This document shows positions 1-7,512 of a stretch of 64,000 nucleotides of DNA, one piece after another (the stretch's first letter is position 1; the number at the start of each line of letters is the position of its first letter). The stretch spans positions 1-64,000 of the forward strand of contig CAZZEH010000005.1 of NCBI GenBank assembly GCA_964653095.1. The letters run 5' to 3'. A program made the translations under genes and the position numbers. The DNA is from JAMLHH01 sp964653095. GTDB lineage: Bacteria > Bacteroidota > Bacteroidia > Chitinophagales > JADIYW01. The notes below the pieces were generated by a model that was given only the letters and a program-made list of their open reading frames with translations, was not told the origin of the DNA and did no database searches.

Positions 1-20
1 TATACGACGATATTTAGGCA

Positions 21-47
21 TATAGGCGCTATAGAGTAGCGCCTATA
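21..47. repeat. perfect 11-bp inverted repeat (hairpin)
   Basis: TATAGGCGCTA at 21-31 is followed by a 5-base loop and its exact reverse complement at 37-47. The gene to its left is outside the window, so it could be that gene's terminator or part of a cassette-type recombination site. The sequence AGTTGGCA follows directly, and GCCAAC recurs inverted at 955-960 after the next gene, which favours a repeat bounding the HNH gene. There is no T-tract. Confidence 0.6.
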
Positions 48-86
48 AACAAGTTGGCATCCATATAACGAATAACATCACAAACA

Positions 87-941
87 ATGACAAACTTTAA
101 TTGGAAAGACGAAATATTACTTTGGTCAAAAAGCAAACGAACAATAAAACCATTCCAAAACGACCTTATTGACTTTTTCCAAAAAGCATTTGAAAATACC
201 TCTCAAACTGAAAAATCGCTTTTTGGAACAACTAAGCAAAGCATTTCCGTCCTTATAGGAAGTATCTACTTGGCCGCGGTTACATCACCTTATGTGATAT
301 ATCTTCTTCTTGACAAAGAAATAAAAGGCATTGACAACACAACGTCAAACATTGCAAAATCAACAAAAAAATTTGAAAATCCACTATATTGGTTTTCAAC
401 GTCAGATTTACAGCAACTCAAAAAAATAATTGAAAATAAGGAGATTTGGGAAAGTTATTATCGAGCATCATATAAAATTCTTGAAAGCAGAACTGCAACA
501 GCATACAAAATACATAACGCTAAAAATAAAATTGCCATTTCTGACTTTTGGAATATTGACAAACAATTACAGCATACAACAACTATTGGTGAACTTGAAA
601 ATAAATTTCAAGAAAAAGTAAAACAAGCAAGGAAATTATCGAAAAAGGAACGACAGAACATTTTGGCTAAGTCAAATCCCAAGCCGACAAAAATAATAAC
701 AAGGCAAACAGTTTTTAATCGTAACCAATATGTTGTTGCAGAAGTCTTAGACAGAGCAAACGGCATTTGCGAAAAGTGCAAGAAACCAGCACCATTCATT
801 AAAGACACTGACAATAAACCGTATTTAGAAGTTCATCACATATTGCCATTATCAGATGGTGGAGACGATACAGTAGAAAATGCTATTGGACTTTGCCCAA
901 ACTGCCACAGACACGCACATTATGGAAAAAACACATATTGA
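87..941 (+). CDS. HNH endonuclease family protein
   Basis: A 284-residue protein with a C-terminal HNH nuclease domain. Seen: a CxxC pair at 228/231, the EVHH segment with His250-His251, Asn265 and CPNCH at 270-274 followed by His278. This is the metal-binding beta-beta-alpha fold of HNH nucleases with two zinc-knuckle Cys pairs, as in McrA-like enzymes. The first 200 residues are Lys-rich and I do not recognise them; they may hold a specificity domain. The gene stands alone, is AT-rich, and lies between palindromic repeats at 21-47 and 951-1090, which suggests an accessory, possibly mobile gene. A role in restriction or defence is possible but not shown. Confidence 0.8.
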   Translation: MTNFNWKDEILLWSKSKRTIKPFQNDLIDFFQKAFENTSQTEKSLFGTTKQSISVLIGSIYLAAVTSPYVIYLLLDKEIKGIDNTTSNIAKSTKKFENPLYWFSTSDLQQLKKIIENKEIWESYYRASYKILESRTATAYKIHNAKNKIAISDFWNIDKQLQHTTTIGELENKFQEKVKQARKLSKKERQNILAKSNPKPTKIITRQTVFNRNQYVVAEVLDRANGICEKCKKPAPFIKDTDNKPYLEVHHILPLSDGGDDTVENAIGLCPNCHRHAHYGKNTY

Positions 942-950
942 CAAATATAC

Positions 951-1090
951 GGCTGCCAACAGCCAGTTTTGCGTCAGGTGGGTTGAGTGCTCACGTTCAA
1001 CATTTTTTCGTAAATTTGAATTTTGTCACTCGCTCGGAATTTTTGGTTGAAAATCCCACCCGAACGCAAAGCTGGTCAGACGTTATCAGC
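951..1090. repeat. large imperfect palindrome, attC-like, downstream of HNH gene
   Basis: The left arm (951-982) contains CCAGTTTTGCGTCAGGTGGG and the right arm (1055-1090) contains CCCACCCGAACGCAAAGCTG, complementary with a few mismatches and bulges. The outer ends CTGCCAAC and GTTATCAG are also roughly complementary. About 70 bases lie between the arms. The shape (long imperfect arms ending in AAC and GTT) recalls integron attC sites, but the ends do not match the strict RYYYAAC/GTTRRRY consensus. I recall similar elements scattered in Bacteroidota genomes; that is memory, not a search. Confidence 0.6.
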
Positions 1091-1191
1091 AACTCCAAAA
1101 GAAACCCCTCCGAACAAAACTATCCGTCTTTAGAAAATTAAATTTGTAAAAAAATCAGCAGAATAGTTCTACAATTGAATTCTTTATTGTA

Positions 1192-1203
1192 ATATTGCAA
1201 TAT
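1192..1203. promoter_or_regulatory. candidate ArsR operator, ATATTGCAATAT
   Basis: A perfect 12-bp palindrome ending 21 bases before the arsR ATG. ArsR repressors bind AT-rich inverted repeats overlapping their own promoters, so this is the obvious candidate for autoregulation of the ars operon. The assignment to ArsR is inference. Confidence 0.6.
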
Positions 1204-1224
1204 AGAAATAAAGAAAATAATAAA

Positions 1225-1545
1225 ATGAAAAACGATTATACCGAAAGTCAACAAGAAATGGCAACCTTATTTAAAGCCTTGGGACATCCTGCACGAGTTG
1301 CCATTATGGAACATCTACTAAAAATTAACGCTTGCATTGTTGGCGATATAGTTGACGAATTACCATTGGCACAACCAACTGTTTCTCAACACTTAAAAGA
1401 ACTGAAAAATGCCGAATTAATTAAAGGAAGCATTGAAGGAAATACAATTTGTTATTGTGTGGATGAAAAAGGGATTGAAAAATTAAACAACTATTTCTCA
1501 AACTTTCAATCTAAATTAAATATGCAAAAAGATAATTGTTGTTAA
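1225..1545 (+). CDS. arsR: ArsR-family metalloregulatory repressor
   Basis: A 106-residue winged-helix repressor of the SmtB/ArsR family. Seen: FKALGHPARVAIMEHL (about 16-31), then the helix-turn-helix with the motif PTVSQHLKEL (51-60). Cysteines at 37, 76, 78, 105 and 106 could bind As(III), which normally releases the repressor from DNA. I chose the ATG at 1225; a TTG 30 bases upstream is in frame but lies inside the palindrome 1192-1203. It is the first gene of arsR-arsM-osmC-acr3-arsC, all co-directional with tiny gaps or overlaps, so it probably controls the whole set. Confidence 0.92.
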   Translation: MKNDYTESQQEMATLFKALGHPARVAIMEHLLKINACIVGDIVDELPLAQPTVSQHLKELKNAELIKGSIEGNTICYCVDEKGIEKLNNYFSNFQSKLNMQKDNCC

Positions 1546-1555
1546 ATAAAAAACA

Positions 1556-2395
1556 ATGAACAAGAACGAAGAATTAAAAGAAATGGTAAAGCAAAAGTAC
1601 AATGAAATTGCTTTACAGGAAAACGAAACAACCAGTTCATCTTGCTGTAGCTCTCGCAAAGAAAGTAATAAAGTGTATCACATAATGGGAGAAGATTACA
1701 CGGAAATGGAAGGCTATAACGCTGATGCTGACTTAGGTTTAGGATGTGGTTTACCTACTCAATTTGCAAAAATAAATAAAGGTGATACTGTTCTTGACTT
1801 AGGAAGCGGAGCAGGTAATGATTGTTTTGTAGCCAGAGCCGAAACAGGCGAAAAAGGTAAAGTAATAGGTGTAGATTTTGCAGATGCAATGATAGAAAAA
1901 GCTCGAATTAATGCCGAAAAATTGGGATTTAACAATGTGGAATTTAGACAAGGAGATATTGAAAACATTCCAGTTGGTTCAAATAGCATTGATGTTATCG
2001 TTAGTAATTGTGTGTTAAATCTTGTACCCAACAAATCTGCTGTTTTTGCAGAAATGTTTAGAGTTTTAAAGTCGGGTGGTCATTTTAGTGTATCAGATAT
2101 TGTCTTGACAGGAGATTTACCCAATAAAATTAAAGATGCTGCTGAAATGTACGCAGGTTGTGTAGCCAGCGCGATTGACAAAGACGAGTATTTAAGTTTT
2201 ATCACACAAGCAGGATTTGTGAATTTGAACATTCAAAAAGATAAACCAATCGTAGTTCCGGACGATATTTTGAAAGATTATCTAACTGAAGAAGAAATCA
2301 CGCAATACAAAGCAAACGATACGGTCATTAGAAGCATAACGGTTTATGCCGAAAAACCAGTGGAGTGTTGTACGCCAAGTTCAGAATGTTGCTAA
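1556..2395 (+). CDS. arsM: arsenite methyltransferase ArsM
   Basis: A 279-residue SAM-dependent methyltransferase that methylates As(III) to volatile or less toxic species. Seen: SAM motif I VLDLGSGAGND (79-89), VIGVDFADAMIEKAR (103-117) and the acidic motif RQGDIENIP (131-139). Cys64 (GLGCGLP), Cys152 (SNCVLNL) and Cys202 (AGCVASA) match the three arsenic-binding cysteines known in ArsM enzymes. Additional CC pairs lie at 30-31, 271-272 and 278-279. It starts 10 bases after arsR and is surely cotranscribed. Confidence 0.93.
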   Translation: MNKNEELKEMVKQKYNEIALQENETTSSSCCSSRKESNKVYHIMGEDYTEMEGYNADADLGLGCGLPTQFAKINKGDTVLDLGSGAGNDCFVARAETGEKGKVIGVDFADAMIEKARINAEKLGFNNVEFRQGDIENIPVGSNSIDVIVSNCVLNLVPNKSAVFAEMFRVLKSGGHFSVSDIVLTGDLPNKIKDAAEMYAGCVASAIDKDEYLSFITQAGFVNLNIQKDKPIVVPDDILKDYLTEEEITQYKANDTVIRSITVYAEKPVECCTPSSECC

Positions 2396-2405
2396 AAAAA
2401 TAATT

Positions 2406-2819
2406 ATGGAATATCAAATTAAGGCTTCATCTGTTTCGGCAAAAGATGCGATACTACAAATAAAGCAAAATAAGATAGCTTTTGGAACAACTTCAAATTC
2501 AGCAGAAATTTTACCTAATCCTGCCGAACTTTTTTTAGGAGTTTTTGCTGCGTGTATGCTAAAAAATGTAGAACGATTTTCTGCTATGATGAAATTCACT
2601 TATGCAAAAGCTGTAGTAAATGTGTCCGCTATTCGCACGGAAAAACCTGTGAAAATGGATGATATAAATTACGAGTTAATTATTTACAGTTCTGATGAAA
2701 ATATAAATACCGTATTGCTAAAGAAAAATATTGAAAATTTTGGCACTATCTACAATACTGTAAAGTTATCGTGTAATATAAATGGAGAAATTATTCAAGT
2801 AAAAAACGATGAATATTAA
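2406..2819 (+). CDS. OsmC-family protein within the ars operon
   Basis: A 137-residue protein of the OsmC/Ohr fold. Seen: the helix NPAELFLGVFAACMLKNVERFS with the first cysteine, and a second cysteine in TVKLSCNINGEI near the C-terminus, the two positions that form the thiol peroxidase centre in OsmC and Ohr. I chose the ATG at 2406, just after the arsM stop; an upstream in-frame TTG would overlap arsM. It overlaps the acr3 start by 11 bases, so translation is coupled. Peroxide or organic hydroperoxide reduction is the family role. A specific arsenic function is not established and is my inference from position. Confidence 0.8.
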   Translation: MEYQIKASSVSAKDAILQIKQNKIAFGTTSNSAEILPNPAELFLGVFAACMLKNVERFSAMMKFTYAKAVVNVSAIRTEKPVKMDDINYELIIYSSDENINTVLLKKNIENFGTIYNTVKLSCNINGEIIQVKNDEY

Positions 2820-3843
2820 AATGAAGTTCTTAGACCGTTATTTAACGGTTTGGATTTTTTTGGCTATGGCAATTGGAGTGGGATTAGGTTATCTTTTTCC
2901 TACTATTTCAGTAAGTATGGATAAACTTTCTATTGGAACGACTAATATTCCGTTGGCAATCGGTTTGATTTTGATGATGTATCCGCCTTTGGCGAAAGTA
3001 GATTATTCATTACTTCCAAAAGTAGTTCAAGACAAGAAAGCAATTACAGTTTCATTAATCTTGAATTGGGTTATCGGTACAGTTTTAATGTTTGGTTTGG
3101 CTGTTTTGTTTTTAAGAAACGAACCTGAATATATGACAGGCCTTATCTTAATAGGTCTAGCAAGATGTATCGCAATGGTTATAGTTTGGAGCGATTTAGC
3201 CAAAGCAAATCGAGAATATACCGCCTTATTAGTAGCTCTAAATAGTATTTTTCAAATTGTATCTTACAGCTTCTTTGTTTGGTTGTTCATCAAAGTTTTA
3301 CCCAACTATTTAGGTTTAGGTAATTTTGACATAAGTGTTTCAATGCAAGATGTAACAGAAAGTGTATTGATTTACTTAGGAATTCCATTTACCGCAGGAT
3401 TTTTAAGTCGTTATTTTTTGATAAAGAAAAAAGGAGAAACTTGGTATAATCATAAATTCATTCCAAAAATATCGCCTATTACTTTAATTGCACTTTTAGC
3501 AACTATTGTTTTAATGTTCAGTTTAAAAGGTAATCAAATTATAGAATTACCCTTAGATGTAGTAAAAATAGCTATACCGCTTATTCTCTATTTTGTGTTG
3601 ATGTTTTTCATTAGCTTTTTCATTAACAAAGCAATGAAAATTCCTTACGATAAAAATGCGTCAATTGCCTTTACTGCAACAGGAAACAATTTTGAATTAG
3701 CCATTGCCGTAGCTATTTCAGTTTTTGGATTAAATTCTCCTCAAGCATTTACCGCTGTAATCGGTCCATTAGTTGAAGTACCTGTACTCATATTTTTAGT
3801 TAATGTCAGTTTAAAATTAAAACAAAGGTATTACTCAAAATGA
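2809..3843 (+). CDS. arsB/acr3: ACR3-family arsenite efflux transporter
   Basis: A 344-residue integral membrane protein with about ten transmembrane helices. Seen: the N-terminal segment RYLTVWIFLAMAIGVGLGY and GLARCIAMVIVWSDLA with Cys120, the conserved cysteine of ACR3 pumps (BART superfamily), unrelated to E. coli ArsB. It exports As(III) across the inner membrane. The start at 2809 overlaps the osmC-like gene; Met5 (2821) is an alternative. Its stop overlaps arsC by 4 bases. Length is normal for the family. Confidence 0.93.
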   Translation: MNIKMKFLDRYLTVWIFLAMAIGVGLGYLFPTISVSMDKLSIGTTNIPLAIGLILMMYPPLAKVDYSLLPKVVQDKKAITVSLILNWVIGTVLMFGLAVLFLRNEPEYMTGLILIGLARCIAMVIVWSDLAKANREYTALLVALNSIFQIVSYSFFVWLFIKVLPNYLGLGNFDISVSMQDVTESVLIYLGIPFTAGFLSRYFLIKKKGETWYNHKFIPKISPITLIALLATIVLMFSLKGNQIIELPLDVVKIAIPLILYFVLMFFISFFINKAMKIPYDKNASIAFTATGNNFELAIAVAISVFGLNSPQAFTAVIGPLVEVPVLIFLVNVSLKLKQRYYSK

Positions 3844-4256
3844 AAAAGAAAATCTTAGTACTTTGCACAGGAAATAGTTGCCGAAGTCAAATAGCAGAAG
3901 GCTATTTACGCTATTTTGCAGGAGATAAAGCAGATATTTATAGTGCAGGAGTTGAAACTCACGGAGTAAATCCAAAAGCAATTACCACTATGAAAGAAGA
4001 CGGAATTGATATATCCAACCATACCTCAAACAACATTGATGAATACAGGAATATAGAATTTGATTTTGTGATTACGGTTTGCGACAACGCTAAAGAACGT
4101 TGCCCATTCTTCCCAACAAAAGCTAAAAAATTTCATCATAATTTTCCAGACCCAGCCAAAGCAATAGGAACGGACGGAGAAATCAATGAACAGTTCAGAA
4201 AAATTCGAGAAGAAATAAAAAGATACAGTAAGAATTTTATATATAAAAACCTGTAA
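3840..4256 (+). CDS. arsC: arsenate reductase, low-molecular-weight phosphatase type
   Basis: A 138-residue thioredoxin-linked arsenate reductase. Seen: the CX5R phosphate loop CTGNSCR (9-15), the resolving cysteines Cys81 and Cys88 in VCDNAKERCP, and the general-acid loop FPDPAKA (102-108). It reduces As(V) to As(III), which acr3 exports and arsM methylates. The ATGA overlap with acr3 indicates translational coupling. It is the last gene of the operon; the IS110 remnant begins about 30 bases beyond it on the opposite strand. Confidence 0.93.
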   Translation: MKKKILVLCTGNSCRSQIAEGYLRYFAGDKADIYSAGVETHGVNPKAITTMKEDGIDISNHTSNNIDEYRNIEFDFVITVCDNAKERCPFFPTKAKKFHHNFPDPAKAIGTDGEINEQFRKIREEIKRYSKNFIYKNL

Positions 4257-4287
4257 ATGAAAGCAGTATGATGATAACATGAACTGT

Positions 4288-4467
4288 GTGAGAAACGATT
4301 TTTAAGAAGCTTGTTACACACAGCTATTAAAGCCTGTTTTTTGTTCTTTCCATTGGCTACCAATCTGTCCAATTCTCTGTATGCTCGGTTTGATCGTTTA
4401 GCATTTAATGCACACACATAGAGTGCATTCCTGAGTTGTTTGTAACCTCTTTTGTTAGATATTACAG
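4288..4467 (-). pseudogene. IS110-family transposase C-terminal remnant
   Basis: Read on the minus strand, the stretch encodes NKRGYKQLRNALYVCALNAK, then about 38 residues including LDRLVANGKNKKQALIAVCN. This matches the C-terminal part of the transposase_20 domain of IS110-type elements as I know it. It lacks the N-terminal DEDD catalytic domain, has a stop just upstream in frame (the sppA stop position), and runs into unrelated sequence after KLLKNRF. It is therefore a dead fragment. It sits exactly between the arsenic operon and sppA and probably marks how the island was acquired. Confidence 0.7.
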
Positions 4468-4471
4468 AATG

Positions 4472-6244
4472 CTAATTAAAGCGAATTGCAAACGGTAATC
4501 TCGTCTGAATTCCGGACATTTCACGTGCCTGATTGATTTCTTTCAGATAGTAATATTCCTGACCTAATGACTTGGCAAGAGCCGCATCCACAGTTTCCTC
4601 TTTTTCACCTGTAATTTTTTCCATAATTACTTCCATCGTAGATCTGGATTCAGGATAAGATTTGATTTGGTATGTCTCAATATCTGCCATTTCCTGAGCA
4701 ATTTTTATGGCTGTATCAAGATTGCCCAAAGTATCCACCAAGCCCAATTTGCGCGCATCCGCGCCCGTCCAAACTCTTCCTCTTGCGATTTTGTCCACTT
4801 CTTCTACGCTCATGTTTCTGCCGTCAGATACGTGCTTTAAAAACACCTGATAAGTCTGTTTCACACTTCTTGTGACCAAATCTTTTTCTTTATCGGTCCA
4901 CGGTCTGACAGTAGAACCGAAGTCGGAATATTCATTCGTCTTGACCCGGTCAAAGGTAATTCCAAGCTTGGAGTTTAATGCTTCACCAACATTGAACATC
5001 AGTCCGAAAACACCGATAGAACCGGTAATAGTTGCAGGCTCGGCCACAATTTTATTGGCAGAAGACGAGATATAATAACCGCCGGAAGCCGCAAGATTAC
5101 CCATAGACACGACTACCGGAATCTTTTCCTGTGCCAGCTTGATCTCTCTTAAAATCAGCTCTGAAGCAAAAGCACTTCCGCCCGGAGAGTTCACCCTGAG
5201 TACTATAGCCTTGACATCTTTGTCCTGACGTGCTTTCCGAATCATCTTTACATATTCGTTGCCAAAGATTGTTCCTGACGACATCCCATTACCGTCTTTG
5301 ATGACACCTTCCGCATAAACGACTGCAATTTTATTCTTGCTTTTTGAATCTGATTTATCCGGAGTCAGTGAAGATTTATATTTTTTGTAAGAAACTAATT
5401 TGAGTTTATCCTCCGATTTGTATCCAAACATTTCTTTGAGTTCGTCTTCCACCTCATCTCTGTATTTCAGGCCGTCCACAAAATTATATTGTATTGCATC
5501 TTCTGCCAAAAACACACTCAGATTATCCGCAAGGGCATTCAGACTGTCCACTGAAATTTGGCGGCTTTCTGAAAGCTTTGACAGAAAGTTATTATAAATA
5601 GAATTCAGATACACCTCTACCTGAAGCCTGTTTTCCTCACTCATGGATTTTAGTCTGAAAGGCTCGGTCGCACTCTTAAACTCTCCGGCATAGAAAATCA
5701 TGGGCTTAATCTGCATCTTTTCAAACAATCCGGTATAATACATAATTTCTGAAGAGAGCCCGTTAAATTCAATTCCGCCCATCGGATTGAGGTACGATTT
5801 GTCCGCAACAGAATTAATCAGAAGACTGAGTTCTGACATATTATCGCTGTAGGCATACACTAATTTTCCGGTTTCTTTAAAAGCCTCAAGCTGTCTTATC
5901 AATTCCATACTGTTGGCAGGCATGGCACCCAAACCATCCGTATTAAGCAGTATTGCCTTGATTTTATCATCCTTTGCAGCGGATTCCAATACGGCTTTTA
6001 AGTCTTTCAAACCCACTACAGGATCTGTATCAAACGTGCCTGAAAATGGATCGAAATTGCTGAAAGGGTCATCCGATGTCAAATCCGGAAGGTCGCCGAC
6101 AAGATTTAAACTAAGCACACTGTTTGCCGAAATCTTAGGTGTACCTGACCCGCTTCCTATCCCTGCAAGCAACACTAAGGACAGAATACTGAAGATAAAC
6201 AGACCGACTATTGTGGCAAATACATACTTTAAAAAACTTTTCAT
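4472..6244 (-). CDS. sppA: signal peptide peptidase SppA, long (67 kDa) type
   Basis: A 590-residue membrane-anchored serine protease that degrades released signal peptides. Seen: an N-terminal transmembrane helix (about 8-29), two tandem S49 domains, the catalytic Lys190 in GEFKSATEPF in the first domain, and the nucleophile Ser387 in GNLAASGGYY in the second. This Lys/Ser split between the two halves is that of E. coli SppA, as is the length. It diverges from folK. The stop codon touches the IS110 remnant, but the C-terminus looks intact. Confidence 0.93.
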   Translation of the reverse strand: MKSFLKYVFATIVGLFIFSILSLVLLAGIGSGSGTPKISANSVLSLNLVGDLPDLTSDDPFSNFDPFSGTFDTDPVVGLKDLKAVLESAAKDDKIKAILLNTDGLGAMPANSMELIRQLEAFKETGKLVYAYSDNMSELSLLINSVADKSYLNPMGGIEFNGLSSEIMYYTGLFEKMQIKPMIFYAGEFKSATEPFRLKSMSEENRLQVEVYLNSIYNNFLSKLSESRQISVDSLNALADNLSVFLAEDAIQYNFVDGLKYRDEVEDELKEMFGYKSEDKLKLVSYKKYKSSLTPDKSDSKSKNKIAVVYAEGVIKDGNGMSSGTIFGNEYVKMIRKARQDKDVKAIVLRVNSPGGSAFASELILREIKLAQEKIPVVVSMGNLAASGGYYISSSANKIVAEPATITGSIGVFGLMFNVGEALNSKLGITFDRVKTNEYSDFGSTVRPWTDKEKDLVTRSVKQTYQVFLKHVSDGRNMSVEEVDKIARGRVWTGADARKLGLVDTLGNLDTAIKIAQEMADIETYQIKSYPESRSTMEVIMEKITGEKEETVDAALAKSLGQEYYYLKEINQAREMSGIQTRLPFAIRFN

Positions 6245-6400
6245 ATCTAAAGGCTTTAAAAGGCTGAAATTATTTATAATGTTGTAATTCTATCTCTTTA
6301 TTTTAATTTTTATTGAAAACTTAATGAATTTCTTATGTCATTTAATATCTTACTGACAAAATCGTGAATTAATTTAAGCAGTACAAAAATAAGCATCGTC

Positions 6401-6862
6401 TTGAATATCGTTTTTTTATCGCTTGGAAGCAATTTGGGAGAAAGAACAGATAATCTGAAAAAAATCAGCCGATATCTGACAGATGAAGGGATATCTGTAG
6501 TCTCTCAGTCTTCCATACTGGAGACGGAGCCCTGGGGCGTAACTGATGAACAAGATAAGTATCTGAATCAGGTGATAAAAATTGAAACTGACCTATATCC
6601 TTTTGGACTATTAAATCTTTTGCAGGAAATAGAAAAAAAGCTTGGACGTACAGAAAAAGGAAATCTCAAGCCCCGTACCGCAGATATTGACATTCTGTTT
6701 TTCAATGACTGGAAAATAAACTCGGACAGACTTCAAATTCCTCACAAATATTTTTCAAAACGACCGTTTGTAATGGAACCTATGTTAGAAATAGCTCCGG
6801 ACTTTACTGACCCCGTTTCTGGCAAAACAATCAAACAGTTATTGACTCAAAACGAGGTTTAA
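6401..6862 (+). CDS. folK: 7,8-dihydro-6-hydroxymethylpterin pyrophosphokinase
   Basis: A 153-residue HPPK, which transfers pyrophosphate from ATP to hydroxymethyl-dihydropterin in folate synthesis. Seen: LSLGSNLGER near the N-terminus, the signature PRTADIDILFF (about 111-121) with the two metal-binding Asp residues, and IPHKYFSKRPFVMEP. No in-frame ATG exists between the preceding stop (about 6365) and the conserved GSNLG motif, so translation must begin at TTG 6401 or another non-ATG codon. It lies 5 bases before the deoxynucleoside kinase gene, so the two are likely cotranscribed. Confidence 0.92.
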   Translation: MNIVFLSLGSNLGERTDNLKKISRYLTDEGISVVSQSSILETEPWGVTDEQDKYLNQVIKIETDLYPFGLLNLLQEIEKKLGRTEKGNLKPRTADIDILFFNDWKINSDRLQIPHKYFSKRPFVMEPMLEIAPDFTDPVSGKTIKQLLTQNEV

Positions 6863-6867
6863 CCGAC

Positions 6868-7512
6868 ATGTATTACAAACACATCGCAATAGAAGGGAAT
6901 ATAGGTGCAGGAAAGACTACTTTGGCACAACTGCTCTCTGAGGCATATAACGGCAGACTGATTTTGGAAGAATATGCAGAGAACCCTTATTTGCCGAAGT
7001 TTTATGAAAACCCTGAAAAATTTGCCTTGCAGCTGGAAACTTCTTTTTTATTGGACCGATACAAACAGCTCAACTCCATTCTCAGTGAACCCAACATTTT
7101 TAAAGACTTTGTCATAGCAGATTATATGCTCGCCAAATCTCTGCTGTTTGCCAAGATAAATCTGAGTTCGGGAGACTTTAAACTATATTCTACCTTCTTT
7201 AATATTATCGAAAAAAGAATTCCAAAACCCGAAATAATTTTTTTCCTACACGGACAGACGGATCAGCTGAAAAAGAATATTCAAAGAAGAGGCCGACCGT
7301 ACGAACAAAACATTAACAGGCATTACCTGGGGAGAATTGAAAGGATGTACTTTGAATATTTTAAACAAAATCCACATCTGAAAGTGGTCATTATAGATAT
7401 CAAGGACAAAAATTGGGTTTCGGACATGTATGCGTATGAATCTCTGCTCAATGTGTTTGAACAGCACTATCAAACCGGTATGAATTATGTCAGTTTGGAG
7501 ACCACTTTGTAG
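6868..7512 (+). CDS. deoxynucleoside kinase family protein
   Basis: A 214-residue kinase of the deoxyadenosine/deoxyguanosine kinase family, which salvages deoxynucleosides by phosphorylation. Seen: the P-loop GNIGAGKTT (10-18), LEEYAENPYLPKFYENPE following it, the DRYKQL segment and the lid-like RRGRPYEQNI. It pairs with folK, an arrangement I know from other Bacteroidota. Its last 23 bases overlap the 3' end of the convergent AlgX-like gene. Confidence 0.88.
   Translation: MYYKHIAIEGNIGAGKTTLAQLLSEAYNGRLILEEYAENPYLPKFYENPEKFALQLETSFLLDRYKQLNSILSEPNIFKDFVIADYMLAKSLLFAKINLSSGDFKLYSTFFNIIEKRIPKPEIIFFLHGQTDQLKKNIQRRGRPYEQNINRHYLGRIERMYFEYFKQNPHLKVVIIDIKDKNWVSDMYAYESLLNVFEQHYQTGMNYVSLETTL

Noticed and set aside
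893..1141. 82-codon open frame over the end of the HNH gene and the palindrome
   Set aside because: It overlaps the HNH zinc-binding end in another frame and mostly translates the repeat; it also begins inside a conserved domain.
1..4470. Whole left block as a phage-defence island
   Set aside because: Only the HNH gene could fit; the other genes are plainly for arsenic resistance, and no partner methylase, helicase or toxin-antitoxin pair is present.
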